From contig NZ_CP048637.1 in NCBI RefSeq assembly GCF_010669145.1, positions 248,001-312,000 of the forward strand: DNA of 64,000 nucleotides. Reading direction: 5' to 3'. The DNA comes from Rhizobium oryzihabitans. GTDB lineage: Bacteria; Pseudomonadota; Alphaproteobacteria; Rhizobiales; Rhizobiaceae. Shown here in pieces: positions 46,565 to 54,988 of the stretch. The notes under the pieces are model-generated. The model was not told where the DNA came from. It did not search any database and saw only the letters and a list, made by a program, of their open reading frames with translations. The position numbers and the translations under genes are program-made. Within the stretch, counting starts at the first letter, position 1; each line of letters opens with the position of its first letter.

Positions 46565-47533
46565 TTAGCCGGGCGCAGCCTTCCTTGATGCGGTCGATGG
46601 CGATGCGGCACGCCTCTTTCTATTCTCATTCTCCGATCCTTCTCTTCTTCTCTCTTTCAGGACCTCGTTCCAATCCTCCAGCGGCGGCCGCAGGCGAACC
46701 GATCGGCGGTCATGCTGTGCGGCCAAGGCCTGCAGGCGCTCAGCGAAGGCATCGCCCTGGTGGTTGGCATCGGTTGCACAGACGATTAGGGTGTCCGAAC
46801 GGCCGAGAAGCTCGACCAGGGCCGCCTCGGTCCTTGGCGACCAGCCGCCACCGGTACTGAGATAGAGGCTGCCACCCTGCAGGTCTTCGATCGCAGCGAG
46901 GCTCATCGCATCAATTGCGGCCTCGGTCACGCAAAGACGAAGAGCATCCGCTTCACCCAACCGAAAGAGGATCTTGTTGCCGCCTGTCGAAAATCCGCGC
47001 CAGTCGGGCCCGCGTTCCTCCCAGCCAACGACCGCACCGGAATTATCCCGGTGTGCCGCCCACATGCTGCCATACGGCCCCTCCCGCAGGCTGCCCTGAC
47101 TGATGGCGGCGCGCATGATCGAAGCCGGGATCGCCCTCGTCGAGCAAAGATAACGCCAGGCTCCGGAACCCGTGCCTGGGATGCGGCGCGCCTTCCAACG
47201 GGTAGTCAGGTCGACGGGCTCGGCGTTGGTCGGGGTCTTTTTCCAGACCACAGGCGCCACCTGATAGCCGATCAATTCGCCAGCGCTATCGACGGCGTCT
47301 GGAAATGACAGATGCTCGAGCAGGGCGACGAGGGTGAACACGTCACCCTTGTCCTCGCTCAGCGGATCGAACCACCCGCGGCCGTCACGCGTAACGATGA
47401 CGATCTCCGATCCTCTGCGGAACTTCACCGCCCGCCGTGTGCTTTCCTTGATATCGAGTGCGAAGCCAGCCCGTTCGAGGACGGCGGCGCAGCTGACGGC
47501 CTCGCGGATCCTCTCGATTTCTTCTCTCTTCAT
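46565..47533 (-). CDS. TOPRIM/DUF3991 protein
   Basis: 322 residues. The N-terminal primase-like zinc-free region (EAVSCAAVLERAGFALD, FDPLSEDKGDVFTLVALLEH) is followed by a TOPRIM domain with the Glu in CVTEAAIDAMSLAA and the Asp pair in IVCATDANHQGDAFAERL. Such proteins are conserved on alphaproteobacterial plasmids; a primase or relaxase-linked role is assumed, not shown. The C-terminus is very basic. A dyad like that near oriT lies about 110 bases upstream. Confidence 0.85.
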   Translation of the reverse strand: MKREEIERIREAVSCAAVLERAGFALDIKESTRRAVKFRRGSEIVIVTRDGRGWFDPLSEDKGDVFTLVALLEHLSFPDAVDSAGELIGYQVAPVVWKKTPTNAEPVDLTTRWKARRIPGTGSGAWRYLCSTRAIPASIMRAAISQGSLREGPYGSMWAAHRDNSGAVVGWEERGPDWRGFSTGGNKILFRLGEADALRLCVTEAAIDAMSLAAIEDLQGGSLYLSTGGGWSPRTEAALVELLGRSDTLIVCATDANHQGDAFAERLQALAAQHDRRSVRLRPPLEDWNEVLKERRREGSENENRKRRAASPSTASRKAAPG

Positions 47534-47639
47534 AATTTTCCCGATCGCCTGCGATCGCTCCTCAATTTATCTCCCCGCAAACCGGCGGGACATTTCCCGG
47601 CCGCCGCGAAGAGCAGAGGGGGCAAGGGCGCGGGGATCA

Positions 47640-47657
47640 AGGTGCAAATTTGCACTG
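47640..47657. promoter_or_regulatory. Palindrome like the one upstream of traC
   Basis: AGGTGCAAATTTGCACTG, with perfect core GTGCAAATTTGCAC (47642-47655). It differs from the traC-side dyad mainly by the symmetric A/G and T/C change. It lies between the small gene at 47723 and the TOPRIM gene, in the latter's probable promoter region. Confidence 0.6.
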
Positions 47658-47722
47658 CCCGCGGCGAAGCTTCCCTTGCCGCCGACAGGTCGCCAGCGGC
47701 ATCCGGAACGGCAATTGCCGGC

Positions 47723-47899
47723 TCAATGAGCCGGCCAGGGATTGAACTCGTGCACGATGTCGAGGTCGTCGCCCGCGTCGATCTCGTCGGAGGGCAGGAC
47801 GCCGTATTCGCCGTCGATTTCGAAGACGGTGACCGGGACCATGAGGTCGCGGCAAAGCTGGAAGGCGTGGGAGTGTGCCAGGGCAAGATCGTGAGACAT
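47723..47899 (-). CDS. Small hypothetical protein
   Basis: 58 residues: MSHDLALAHSHAFQLCRDLMVPVTVFEIDGEYGVLPSDEID and an acidic middle, ending FNPWPAH. GGAGCC precedes the ATG at 47899. Its stop codon lies in a hairpin (GCCGGCTCA/TGAGCCGGC, 47717-47735). Function unknown; first gene of the leftward group that includes the TOPRIM gene. Confidence 0.65.
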   Translation of the reverse strand: MSHDLALAHSHAFQLCRDLMVPVTVFEIDGEYGVLPSDEIDAGDDLDIVHEFNPWPAH

Positions 47900-48380
47900 G
47901 TGAAAGGCTCCATTTGGGAGCGGGCCAATTCCCGCTCGATGGCTCCTCAAAAGGCACGGGGACGGGCGCGATCACCGCGATGGCGCAGCCCTGAGCGGCC
48001 GCAGCTTGCTAGCGGACCCCTTGCGGGTTGATCGTGGAAGATCCGGACCTGGGCCAGGACGCCATCGATGGAGAGCGGGATTGGACCGCTTCCGAGTGCT
48101 GCCGCCCGACCGCAGCGATTTTGCTCGGACCTTCAGCCGGTGATGCCAGGTATGGTGGTACGAGAGAAGCACGGAATGCCGGTCAGAATGTTTCCGGAGA
48201 AGACATTCGCGCATCATTCCGGGAAATCACCAAGCCGAGGACGATCCGGCTTGGCTTCACAAACGCAGCATCCGGTATCTTCCGACACGGACCCTCTTGT
48301 TCGGGCGACATCAGAGAAACATAAATGCCAGCTCGCGGCGCCTGACCTTGAAAGAAGCCATCGCGAACTGGATCACTACC
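47900..48380. other. Gene-free stretch at the plasmid-core/rearranged-block boundary
   Basis: About 480 bases with no convincing gene on either strand. It separates the conserved plasmid genes from the truncated ABC transporter gene and IS block. Confidence 0.4.
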
Positions 48381-48906
48381 TTAGTGCTTGAGGACGCGGG
48401 CGAGGAACGAGCGCGCGCGATCATTCTGCGGACTGTCAAAGAACACATCCGGCTTGGCGATTTCCAGGATCGAACCCTGATCGATATAGACGACCCGATC
48501 CGCAACCTCGCGCGCGAAGCCCATCTCATGGGTCACGATCATCATGGTCATGCCTTCGGCTGCCAGTTCCCGCATGACGTCGAGAACTTCGCCAACCATT
48601 TCCGGATCAAGCGCGCTGGTCGGCTCGTCGAAAAGCATCAGATGCGGTTCCATAGCGAGAGACCGGGCAATGGCCACTCGCTGCTGCTGGCCTCCGGACA
48701 GCTGACCAGGAAATTTGTGCGCATGATCAAGCAGGCCTACCCGGCCGAGCAGCTTGATAGCAGCGGCTTCCGCCTCGACCTTCGACTTCTTGCGCACACG
48801 CATCGGTGCGATCGTAATGTTTTCCAGGACAGTCTTGTGGGGAAACAGGTTGAACTGCTGGAAAACCATTCCTACACCCTTGCGGATTTCTGCCAACTCG
48901 CTCTCG
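48381..48906 (-). pseudogene. Amino-acid ABC transporter ATPase, N-terminus removed by IS
   Basis: Polar amino-acid importer ATPase (GlnQ/ArtM type). Present are the Q-loop [16 protein letters not shown], the signature [15 protein letters not shown], Walker [14 protein letters not shown] and the His in VTHEMGF. The part carrying Walker A is missing: the frame runs straight into the IS end at 48907, and no matching N-terminal sequence is found beyond the IS. So a deletion accompanied the insertion. A fortuitous GTG in the IS end could still start a short product. Confidence 0.92.
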
Positions 48907-49712
48907 GGCGTTGTCACGTTGTTCGTGGCTTAACGGTTGACGGATAACCGGACGTGATGAGCACGCCGACCATCAGCTACAAGAACCACCGTTTCCCACC
49001 GCATATCATCGCCCATGCCGTCTGGCTGTATTTCCGGTTCCCGTTAAGCCTGCGGCTGGTGGAAGAAATGCTGCTGGAGCGCGGCATCGTCGTGTCCTAC
49101 GAAACGATCCGGCGCTGGGGCCGGAAATTCGGTGCGGCCTACGCAAAGCGACTGCGCAGAAAGACGCCGTCGCGAGAGGATATCTGGCATCTGGACGAAG
49201 TGGTCGTAACGATCGGCGGGCGAAAGCATTGGCTTTGGCGAGCCGTCGACCAGGACGGATATGTTCTCGACGAGATCGTGCAGACCCGTCGAGACACCAA
49301 GGCTGCCAAGCGATTGCTGATCAGGCTGCTGAAGAAGCAAGCCCTCGCGCCAAAGAGGATTGTCACCGATAAACTGCGTTCATACGGGGCGGCAAAGCGA
49401 GATGTGATGCCGGCCATTGAACATAGATCACACAAGGGCCTTAGCAACCGTGCGGAAAATTCCCATCTGCCGCTGCGAAAACGAGAACGAGTGATGCAGG
49501 GCTTCCGATCCGTCGGCAGTCTGCAACAATTTGTCCCCGTGTTTTCAGCGGTTAGAAATCATTTCGTCCCGTCGCATCAAAAACACTCCGCCCTCGCCAC
49601 CCACATTCATCGGATCCGCGCCATGGCGCACTGGAAGGCCGTGACCGGCGCAACTGCCTGAGTTTAACTGAAAGTGCTTCGTCCGGCCTCAGTCGAACAA
49701 CGTGACAACGCC
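48907..49712 (+). mobile_element. IS6-family insertion sequence, copy 1 (806 bp)
   Basis: Ends are the 19-bp inverted repeat GGCGTTGTCACGTTGTTCG (left, 48907) and its complement ending at 49712. One transposase gene fills it. Flanking 8-mers (CGCTCTCG left, GCGAACCC right) do not match, so no target duplication. An identical-length inverted copy is at 53430-54235. Confidence 0.95.
48957..49661 (+). CDS. IS6-family transposase, copy 1
   Basis: 234-residue DDE transposase. An N-terminal HTH region (LVEEMLLERGIVVSYETIRRW) precedes the catalytic residues: Asp in WHLDEVVVTIGG, Asp in IVTDKLRSYG and Glu in NRAENSHLPLRKRER. It differs from copy 2 at three residues seen (QALAP/QGLAP, GLSNR/GLNNR, SHLPL/SHLLL), so the copies have diverged slightly. 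ATG at 48957; a GTG one codon earlier is possible. Appears intact. Confidence 0.94.
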   Translation: MSTPTISYKNHRFPPHIIAHAVWLYFRFPLSLRLVEEMLLERGIVVSYETIRRWGRKFGAAYAKRLRRKTPSREDIWHLDEVVVTIGGRKHWLWRAVDQDGYVLDEIVQTRRDTKAAKRLLIRLLKKQALAPKRIVTDKLRSYGAAKRDVMPAIEHRSHKGLSNRAENSHLPLRKRERVMQGFRSVGSLQQFVPVFSAVRNHFVPSHQKHSALATHIHRIRAMAHWKAVTGATA

Positions 49713-49950
49713 GCGAACCCTTATCGGAAACGCGGGAGGCGTAAGGGTCTTCATCGACAGTTCGCAGTACGAACGCGACAGCATGGTAGAGACGAGGGGT
49801 GCGTCCGCTGACAGCAGGCTCAATACCCCGGAGCGAAGTGCCGCCAGCGAGAATAGATTTGCAAACTCTCGACTCCCGCGGCGAAAAAAAGCTGCGGTTC
49901 TCACAGTTCATCGGCCTCACATTCCACTATTGAGCGACACGTGTGCCTGT
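49713..49950. other. Unresolved remnant between IS and hydrolase gene
   Basis: About 240 bases. On the - strand a frame reads FRRGSREFANLFSLAALRSGVLSLLSAD, which looks protein-like but is not recognised; it may be the end of a gene cut by the IS. Nothing firm. Confidence 0.35.
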
Positions 49951-50808
49951 CTATAGATATCGACCGAGAAAACTGCGGATGATCTGGGCTATCTCGCTCG
50001 CGTGGGTTTCGAGCGCGAAATGGCCGGTGTCGAGCAGATGCACATGTGCATTTGGAAGGTCGCGTTTGTAGGCTTCAGCTCCGGCTGGAATGAAGGCTGG
50101 ATCGTGACGACCCCAGACCGCGAGGAATGGCGGTTGGCTCGTGCGGAAATACTCTTGAAATTCAGGATACCGCTCTAGATTTGTCCGATAATCCAAAACG
50201 AGATCGAGTTGGATTTCCGCAGCACCCGGCCGCGCCATTAACGCGATATCGAGCATGTAACCATCAGGGCCGAGTCGTTGAGGATCGGCACCCGTACGAT
50301 ACTGCCAGTTCTCGATCACATCCGGCGACAGCGTTTCACGGCACGCCTCTCGTGTCTGCGGCGTGGGGTCACGCCAGTAGTTCTGCCAAGCGTCCCACTG
50401 GTCAGAGAAGCCATCGAGATAAGCATTGCCGTTTTGGCTGATGATCGCCGTTACCCGCTCCGGATGTGCCGCCGCAAGCCGATAACCAACCGGCGCACCG
50501 TAGTCAAAAACGTAAAGTGCATATTGATCAAGCGACAGGGCCTGCGTAAAGTCGTCGATGACTTTTGCCAGATTGTCAAACGTATATTCGAAACGTCCGC
50601 GCTCTGGAGCCTGCGTGTATCCAAATCCCGGCAAGTCTGGCGCTATCACACGAAATTTTTCGGCGAGAAGCGGGATGAGGTCCCGGAACATGTGGCTCGA
50701 CGTCGGAAAACCGTGAAGCAGAAGCAGAACCGGAGCATTTCTTGCGCCGGCCTCCCGATAGAACACCTTCACTTCACCGACCTGCTGTGTTTTATAACTT
50801 ACTGTCAT
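49951..50808 (-). CDS. Alpha/beta hydrolase, haloalkane dehalogenase/epoxide hydrolase-like
   Basis: 285 residues. The oxyanion box is LLLHGFPTSSHMFRDL and the nucleophile elbow is YVFDYGAPVGYR with Asp as nucleophile, as in haloalkane dehalogenases and epoxide hydrolases. An acid is likely in WGRHDPAF and the His is in GHFALETHA. The true substrate cannot be read from the sequence. AGGAGAATCTC precedes the ATG at 50808. It is divergent from a LysR gene, which probably controls it. Confidence 0.88.
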   Translation of the reverse strand: MTVSYKTQQVGEVKVFYREAGARNAPVLLLLHGFPTSSHMFRDLIPLLAEKFRVIAPDLPGFGYTQAPERGRFEYTFDNLAKVIDDFTQALSLDQYALYVFDYGAPVGYRLAAAHPERVTAIISQNGNAYLDGFSDQWDAWQNYWRDPTPQTREACRETLSPDVIENWQYRTGADPQRLGPDGYMLDIALMARPGAAEIQLDLVLDYRTNLERYPEFQEYFRTSQPPFLAVWGRHDPAFIPAGAEAYKRDLPNAHVHLLDTGHFALETHASEIAQIIRSFLGRYL

Positions 50809-51242
50809 GAGATTCTCCTGATTGGCAAGATGTCTGCGCCAGTTGCTCGCGCAGTTAGCATTCTCAGCTTCCAGCTCTGCAAGCCGCTTCCGGATCGGGC
50901 GTAAGCCATCTTCAAGTTGCTCCTGCGTGTAGCGGGGCATGATGTGCTGAGGGCAATTCCAGTCAAAGTTTTGCAATCGAAGCCGCACGACACGCTCAGC
51001 CCGACCCATCGTTCCCTCAAGAACCGATGCCGTGGAAATTTTCGCACATGGATGCGACACCAAGTTGCTGTTGCACCTCACGACCCGCAGGCGTTACCGC
51101 TATATCCAGAAATCCATAAGTATTACTGTCTCCCAACGCCTAACGTTTGGCATGGCACCGTCACAGCTAAACATAATCCTTCGTACAGCGATGCATAATT
51201 AGCGGATTTCGGATAACATCTGATCGAAAAGTGAGGAGATCC
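50809..51242. other. Divergent promoter region of hydrolase and lysR genes
   Basis: About 430 bases between divergent genes, where a LysR binding site is expected. On the - strand a short frame MPRYTQEQLEDGLRPIRKRLAELEAEN (near 50860-50940) might be a small peptide or gene remnant; it is not recognised. Confidence 0.45.
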
Positions 51243-52148
51243 ATGGATCGTCTGGAGGCAATGTCGTTATTGATCGACACGCTGGATGAGGGCAGCTTTT
51301 CGGCTGCCGCGAAAAAGCGCGGCGTGCCGGTGGCAACACTCACCCGAAAGATTGGACAACTCGAACAGCACTTGGGTGCCGCCCTTCTGGTTCGATCGAC
51401 CCGTAAGTTGTCGCTGACTGACGCCGGACAGCGATACCTCGCAGGCGCACGCCAAATCATAACGCAAGTGGCGGAAGTGGAGCGAGAGGCAGCAGGTGAA
51501 TTCCGCGAGCCGACCGGACGGCTGGTTGTTAGCGCACCGAGAATGTTTGGTCGCCTCCACGTATTGCCAATCGTCAAGGACTTCCTGACCCTTCACGAGG
51601 GGATTTCTGTCGATCTGCAACTCAACGACGGCAATGTCAATCTTGCGGCGGGTGCCGCGGACATCGCGGTACGGATCGGGGCGTTAGCTGACACTAGCCT
51701 GATTGGTACTCGGCTGGGCAGCATGCGGACGGTGGTCGTTGCCAGTCCAGCACTTCTTGATCGTCACAGAGAAGTTCAACACCCAGATGATCTGAAATTT
51801 CTACCCTCCATAAAGCTCACATTACCAACGCCAGCCGACGCCCCAGAGCCACAGAAAACCAAAATCTACTGGCCTGAAGGGCAAATCCGGTTGCTCGTCC
51901 CAAGCACGGAAGCGGCGATCGATGCGGCTGAGGCAGAGTTGGGATTTGTCCGGCTCCTGCACTATCAAGCGGCAGAAGCACTTGTTGCCGGCCGGTTGCG
52001 TCTGCTGCTAGCATCATTCGAAGGAGAGCCTGCCCCGGTTCACATTCTACATGCGGCTCTACCACAATTGCCTCAAAAAACCCGACGCTTCCTGGATTTC
52101 GCAAGCAGCAGACTGCGTGCAACTCTGATTGCTGTTGGAAAGGCCTGA
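51243..52148 (+). CDS. LysR-family transcriptional regulator
   Basis: 301 residues. The N-terminal winged HTH (LLIDTLDEGSFSAAAKKRGVPVATLTRKIGQLEQHLGAALLVRSTRKLSLT) is followed by a LysR substrate-binding domain. GAGGAG precedes the ATG. It is closest in form to the AaeR/DsdC-like group with short C-termini (judged by motifs only). Transcribed away from the hydrolase gene; by usual LysR behaviour it would regulate that gene. Confidence 0.92.
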   Translation: MDRLEAMSLLIDTLDEGSFSAAAKKRGVPVATLTRKIGQLEQHLGAALLVRSTRKLSLTDAGQRYLAGARQIITQVAEVEREAAGEFREPTGRLVVSAPRMFGRLHVLPIVKDFLTLHEGISVDLQLNDGNVNLAAGAADIAVRIGALADTSLIGTRLGSMRTVVVASPALLDRHREVQHPDDLKFLPSIKLTLPTPADAPEPQKTKIYWPEGQIRLLVPSTEAAIDAAEAELGFVRLLHYQAAEALVAGRLRLLLASFEGEPAPVHILHAALPQLPQKTRRFLDFASSRLRATLIAVGKA

Positions 52149-52204
52149 CTAAACCTTCCCCGTAAATCGTTGGGACGAGTCAATTTGTTGCGCTGTGTGG
52201 GGTT

Positions 52205-52396
52205 CTACGCAGAATTGAGCCAGTCATAGAATGAACCCGCCAATTCGTTGAGTCGACCTTCACTATGAAAACACGCCAGCCGCTCATTCTCACCGCCCGG
52301 ATCACCGAACAGGATCTCTAGCCGTTCGACTGCCTCAAGCAAGCGCATTTTCCTCATGATCGGAATTTTCTTTGCGGCCATCTGACTATGTTTCAT
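52205..52396 (-). CDS. Possible small protein
   Basis: 63 residues: MKHSQMAAKKIPIMRKMRLLEAVERLEILFGDPGGENERLACFHSEGRLNELAGSFYDWLNSA. Helical pattern and sensible composition, but no family recognised. It lies between lysR and the TonB gene. Could be a remnant. Confidence 0.4.
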   Translation of the reverse strand: MKHSQMAAKKIPIMRKMRLLEAVERLEILFGDPGGENERLACFHSEGRLNELAGSFYDWLNSA

Positions 52397-52706
52397 CGCC
52401 TTTCAGGCGAATATTGCGGGTAGATTGTAAACATACTCGAGGATGGGGTGGCGTCTACGCGGAGCTTGTGTGACTCCACGCGGACTTGAGGTCTGCATTC
52501 ATACATTGGCTGGGTGGTCAGGACATGCAGACGTGGCGGCCGCCACTATCGTCCAGAACAAGCTTGCACGCAACTCGGCCAACGTCTTGTATGAACAACT
52601 GGCAAGCGCATTCGAACCGCGGTCGTCGAAGGTATGGATTGATGGGAATATCTCGTCGAACCGTGGACGGATAAATAAAGTTGACCATTTAATTCATCTT
52701 TGAACT
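52397..52706. other. Gene-free stretch
   Basis: About 310 bases before the IRO-like site. Frames such as PRGLEVCIHTLAGWSGHADVAAATIVQ look weakly protein-like but no gene could be supported; possibly remnant DNA. Confidence 0.3.
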
Positions 52707-52721
52707 TGATTCTTTTTGTCA
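52707..52721. promoter_or_regulatory. Candidate iron-responsive operator (TGA-N9-TCA)
   Basis: TGATTCTTTTTGTCA lies 50 bases before the TonB receptor start. It matches the TGA-N9-TCA iron-responsive operator used by RirA in rhizobia, and fits iron control of a TonB receptor. Short motif, so chance is possible. Confidence 0.55.
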
Positions 52722-52771
52722 TATTAATTAGCACGCCGCCGGGACCTTCGTAATTTTCTAAAGGGGCGGGT

Positions 52772-53429
52772 ATGCGACACGTTCGTACAATGGGCCGAAA
52801 GGCCGTTTTCTCACGTCATTTTCAAGCCATTACGGCATCAGTTGCAGCCATCGGAATGCTCACGGGCACGTCAGCAATGGCACAGGACGCAGATAGCGCA
52901 ACACACTCATACGAAACTAGCAGCGAAACCACAGTGCTGGAAAAGATCGTTGTGATGTCGACGCGTAAAACAAAGCGTGTTCTCGACGTACCGCAATCAA
53001 TTTCGGTTATCACACGCGAAGAACTGGACGACCACAATGTGCGCGATATTCAGGATCTTGTACGCCATGAACCAGGAGTGAGTGTCGGTCGCAGCACGTC
53101 ACTGACCAATCCATGGGGCCAACTTAACGGCTTCACAATCCGCGGCATGAGCGGTAACCGCGTCCAGCTTACCGTAGATGGCTCTCGCGTGCAGGAACAG
53201 ATCACCGATGGAAGCCGCGACTTCTTCGACATGGACAATTTCCGGGCGGTGGAAATCGTCAAGGGACCAAATTCCGTCTTATGGGGAGCTGACGCTGTCG
53301 GAGGCTCTGTTATGTTCCAGACGCTCGACCCCTCGGATCTCTTGACGGACAAGAGCAAACCATGGGCTCTTCGCGTAAAGACAGGCTATGACAGTTTCGA
53401 CAAAAGCTGGAAAAAGCAGGTTATCGGCG
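52772..53429 (+). pseudogene. TonB-dependent receptor, cut by IS copy 2
   Basis: N-terminal 219 residues of an outer-membrane receptor, of the kind that takes up haem or siderophores. Signal peptide ending TSAMAQDAD, TonB box region EKIVVMSTRK, then the plug domain (DVPQSISVITREELDDHNVRDIQDLVRHEPGV, GFTIRGMSGNRVQLTVDG, NSVLWGADAVGGSV). The barrel is missing: the frame enters the IS at 53430 and ends in it. No barrel sequence was found beyond the IS. Confidence 0.9.
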
Positions 53430-54235
53430 GGCGTTGTCACGTTGTTCGACTGAGGCCGGACGAAGCACTTTCAGTTAAACTCAGGCAGTTGCGCCGGTCA
53501 CGGCCTTCCAGTGCGCCATGGCGCGGATCCGATGAATGTGGGTGGCGAGGGCGGAGTGTTTTTGATGCGACGGGACGAAATGATTTCTAACCGCTGAAAA
53601 CACGGGGACAAATTGTTGCAGACTGCCGACGGATCGGAAGCCCTGCATCACTCGTTCTCGTTTTCGCAGCAGCAGATGGGAATTTTCCGCACGGTTGTTA
53701 AGGCCCTTGTGTGATCTATGTTCAATGGCCGGCATCACATCTCGCTTTGCCGCCCCGTATGAACGCAGTTTATCGGTGACAATCCTCTTTGGCGCGAGGC
53801 CTTGCTTCTTCAGCAGCCTGATCAGCAATCGCTTGGCAGCCTTGGTGTCTCGACGGGTCTGCACGATCTCGTCGAGAACATATCCGTCCTGGTCGACGGC
53901 TCGCCAAAGCCAATGCTTTCGCCCGCCGATCGTCACGACCACTTCGTCCAGATGCCAGATATCCTCTCGCGACGGCGTCTTTCTGCGCAGTCGCTTTGCG
54001 TAGGCCGCACCGAATTTCCGGCCCCAGCGCCGGATCGTTTCGTAGGACACGACAATGCCGCGCTCCAGCAGCATTTCTTCCACCAGCCGCAGGCTTAACG
54101 GGAACCGGAAATACAGCCAGACGGCATGGGCGATGATATGCGGTGGGAAACGGTGGTTCTTGTAGCTGATGGTCGGCGTGCTCATCACGTCCGGTTATCC
54201 GTCAACCGTTAAGCCACGAACAACGTGACAACGCC
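53430..54235 (-). mobile_element. IS6-family insertion sequence, copy 2 (806 bp, inverted)
   Basis: Same element as copy 1 in opposite orientation. The left end GGCGTTGTCACGTTGTTCG is at 53430 and the complementary end stops at 54235. Flanking 8-mers are TATCGGCG and ACTTCTTG, so no target duplication here or shared with copy 1. It truncates the TonB receptor gene. Confidence 0.95.
53481..54185 (-). CDS. IS6-family transposase, copy 2
   Basis: 234 residues, DDE residues intact (WHLDEVV, VTDKLRSY, NRAENSHLLLRKRER). Nearly identical to copy 1, with three residue changes noted there. Both copies could supply transposase for further rearrangement. Confidence 0.94.
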   Translation of the reverse strand: MSTPTISYKNHRFPPHIIAHAVWLYFRFPLSLRLVEEMLLERGIVVSYETIRRWGRKFGAAYAKRLRRKTPSREDIWHLDEVVVTIGGRKHWLWRAVDQDGYVLDEIVQTRRDTKAAKRLLIRLLKKQGLAPKRIVTDKLRSYGAAKRDVMPAIEHRSHKGLNNRAENSHLLLRKRERVMQGFRSVGSLQQFVPVFSAVRNHFVPSHQKHSALATHIHRIRAMAHWKAVTGATA

Positions 54236-54851
54236 ACTTCTTGGCCTATCGAGAAGCGATGTTAGGATATGCGAACAGGTCTTACCGTGATCCAACATCG
54301 GGAACAGAGAGATACTCAAATTTGCACGGCGTGGGCAACACTCGATTTGCGATGTTGGGGCCTTCGCTCCCGCTGCCTGAAATCGTGCACTTTCCTTTCG
54401 AGCCAATTCGAGAATGAAGCGAAACAAAGTTATTTGTTGTTACATTTGCTGAGTTTCGACCCGTAATAGGAATACATTTCTAAATGAGTTCCCCCTTTGT
54501 CTGCAGCGTAAAAATAAACTCTATCTCCAGAGTTTGAAGACGTGTCGGTAGGCATCGTCGAAAGTCGAGCGTGTTTTTGATGTGGTACATGCATATCTGG
54601 TCGCGACCGAATCTACCTCAGCTGTGAAGTATCAGCGGACAACTGTCTTTGAGACTGGCCTGAGAAGGATACTAACGTTCGCTTCGTTGATCAGATCTAC
54701 CATTCCAAATAGCAAGATATGCGGCGAAGAAAGATGCCTCTTCGTCCAGCTCACGCATTGGATGTCACAATCTTTCGAGTTGGTTCAAATCCAGATAGAC
54801 CGAGTGAGTTGCCCATTTAGTGGCCGATGTCACCGGAAAAGAAGTGTCAAG
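54236..54851. other. AT-richer gene-free stretch
   Basis: About 620 bases with lower G+C than the surroundings and no credible gene on either strand. It joins the IS-bounded block to the amino-sugar island. Confidence 0.4.
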
Positions 54852-54880
54852 TTGAAAATCGGGTCGTAATCATTTATTCT
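54852..54880 (+). promoter_or_regulatory. Promoter of the HAD/ABC-importer operon
   Basis: TTGAAA (54852-54857) and TATTCT (54875-54880) separated by 17 bases, about 110 bases before the HAD gene. The dyad at 54898-54912 lies just past the expected transcription start, a good place for a repressor. Confidence 0.6.
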
Positions 54881-54897
54881 TACTTATAGAGAATTTT

Positions 54898-54912
54898 GGA
54901 ATTGATAATTCC
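54898..54912. promoter_or_regulatory. Candidate RpiR-family operator, site 1
   Basis: GGAATTGATAATTCC, arms GGAATT/AATTCC with a 3-base centre. Similar dyads lie before the rpiR/murA pair and before murQ, so one regulator may bind all three. Confidence 0.65.
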
Positions 54913-54988
54913 GTTTTGATTTGTCAGAGTGTGTGTCTACGGAAGGATGCGAGAGGTCCTTCTCAACGCGGCTTGAGGAGAGCAGTGG

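Noticed and set aside
48907..54235. A classical composite transposon
   Set aside because: The two IS copies are in place, but the outer 8-mers differ and genes are truncated at both copies, so simple composite insertion is not supported.
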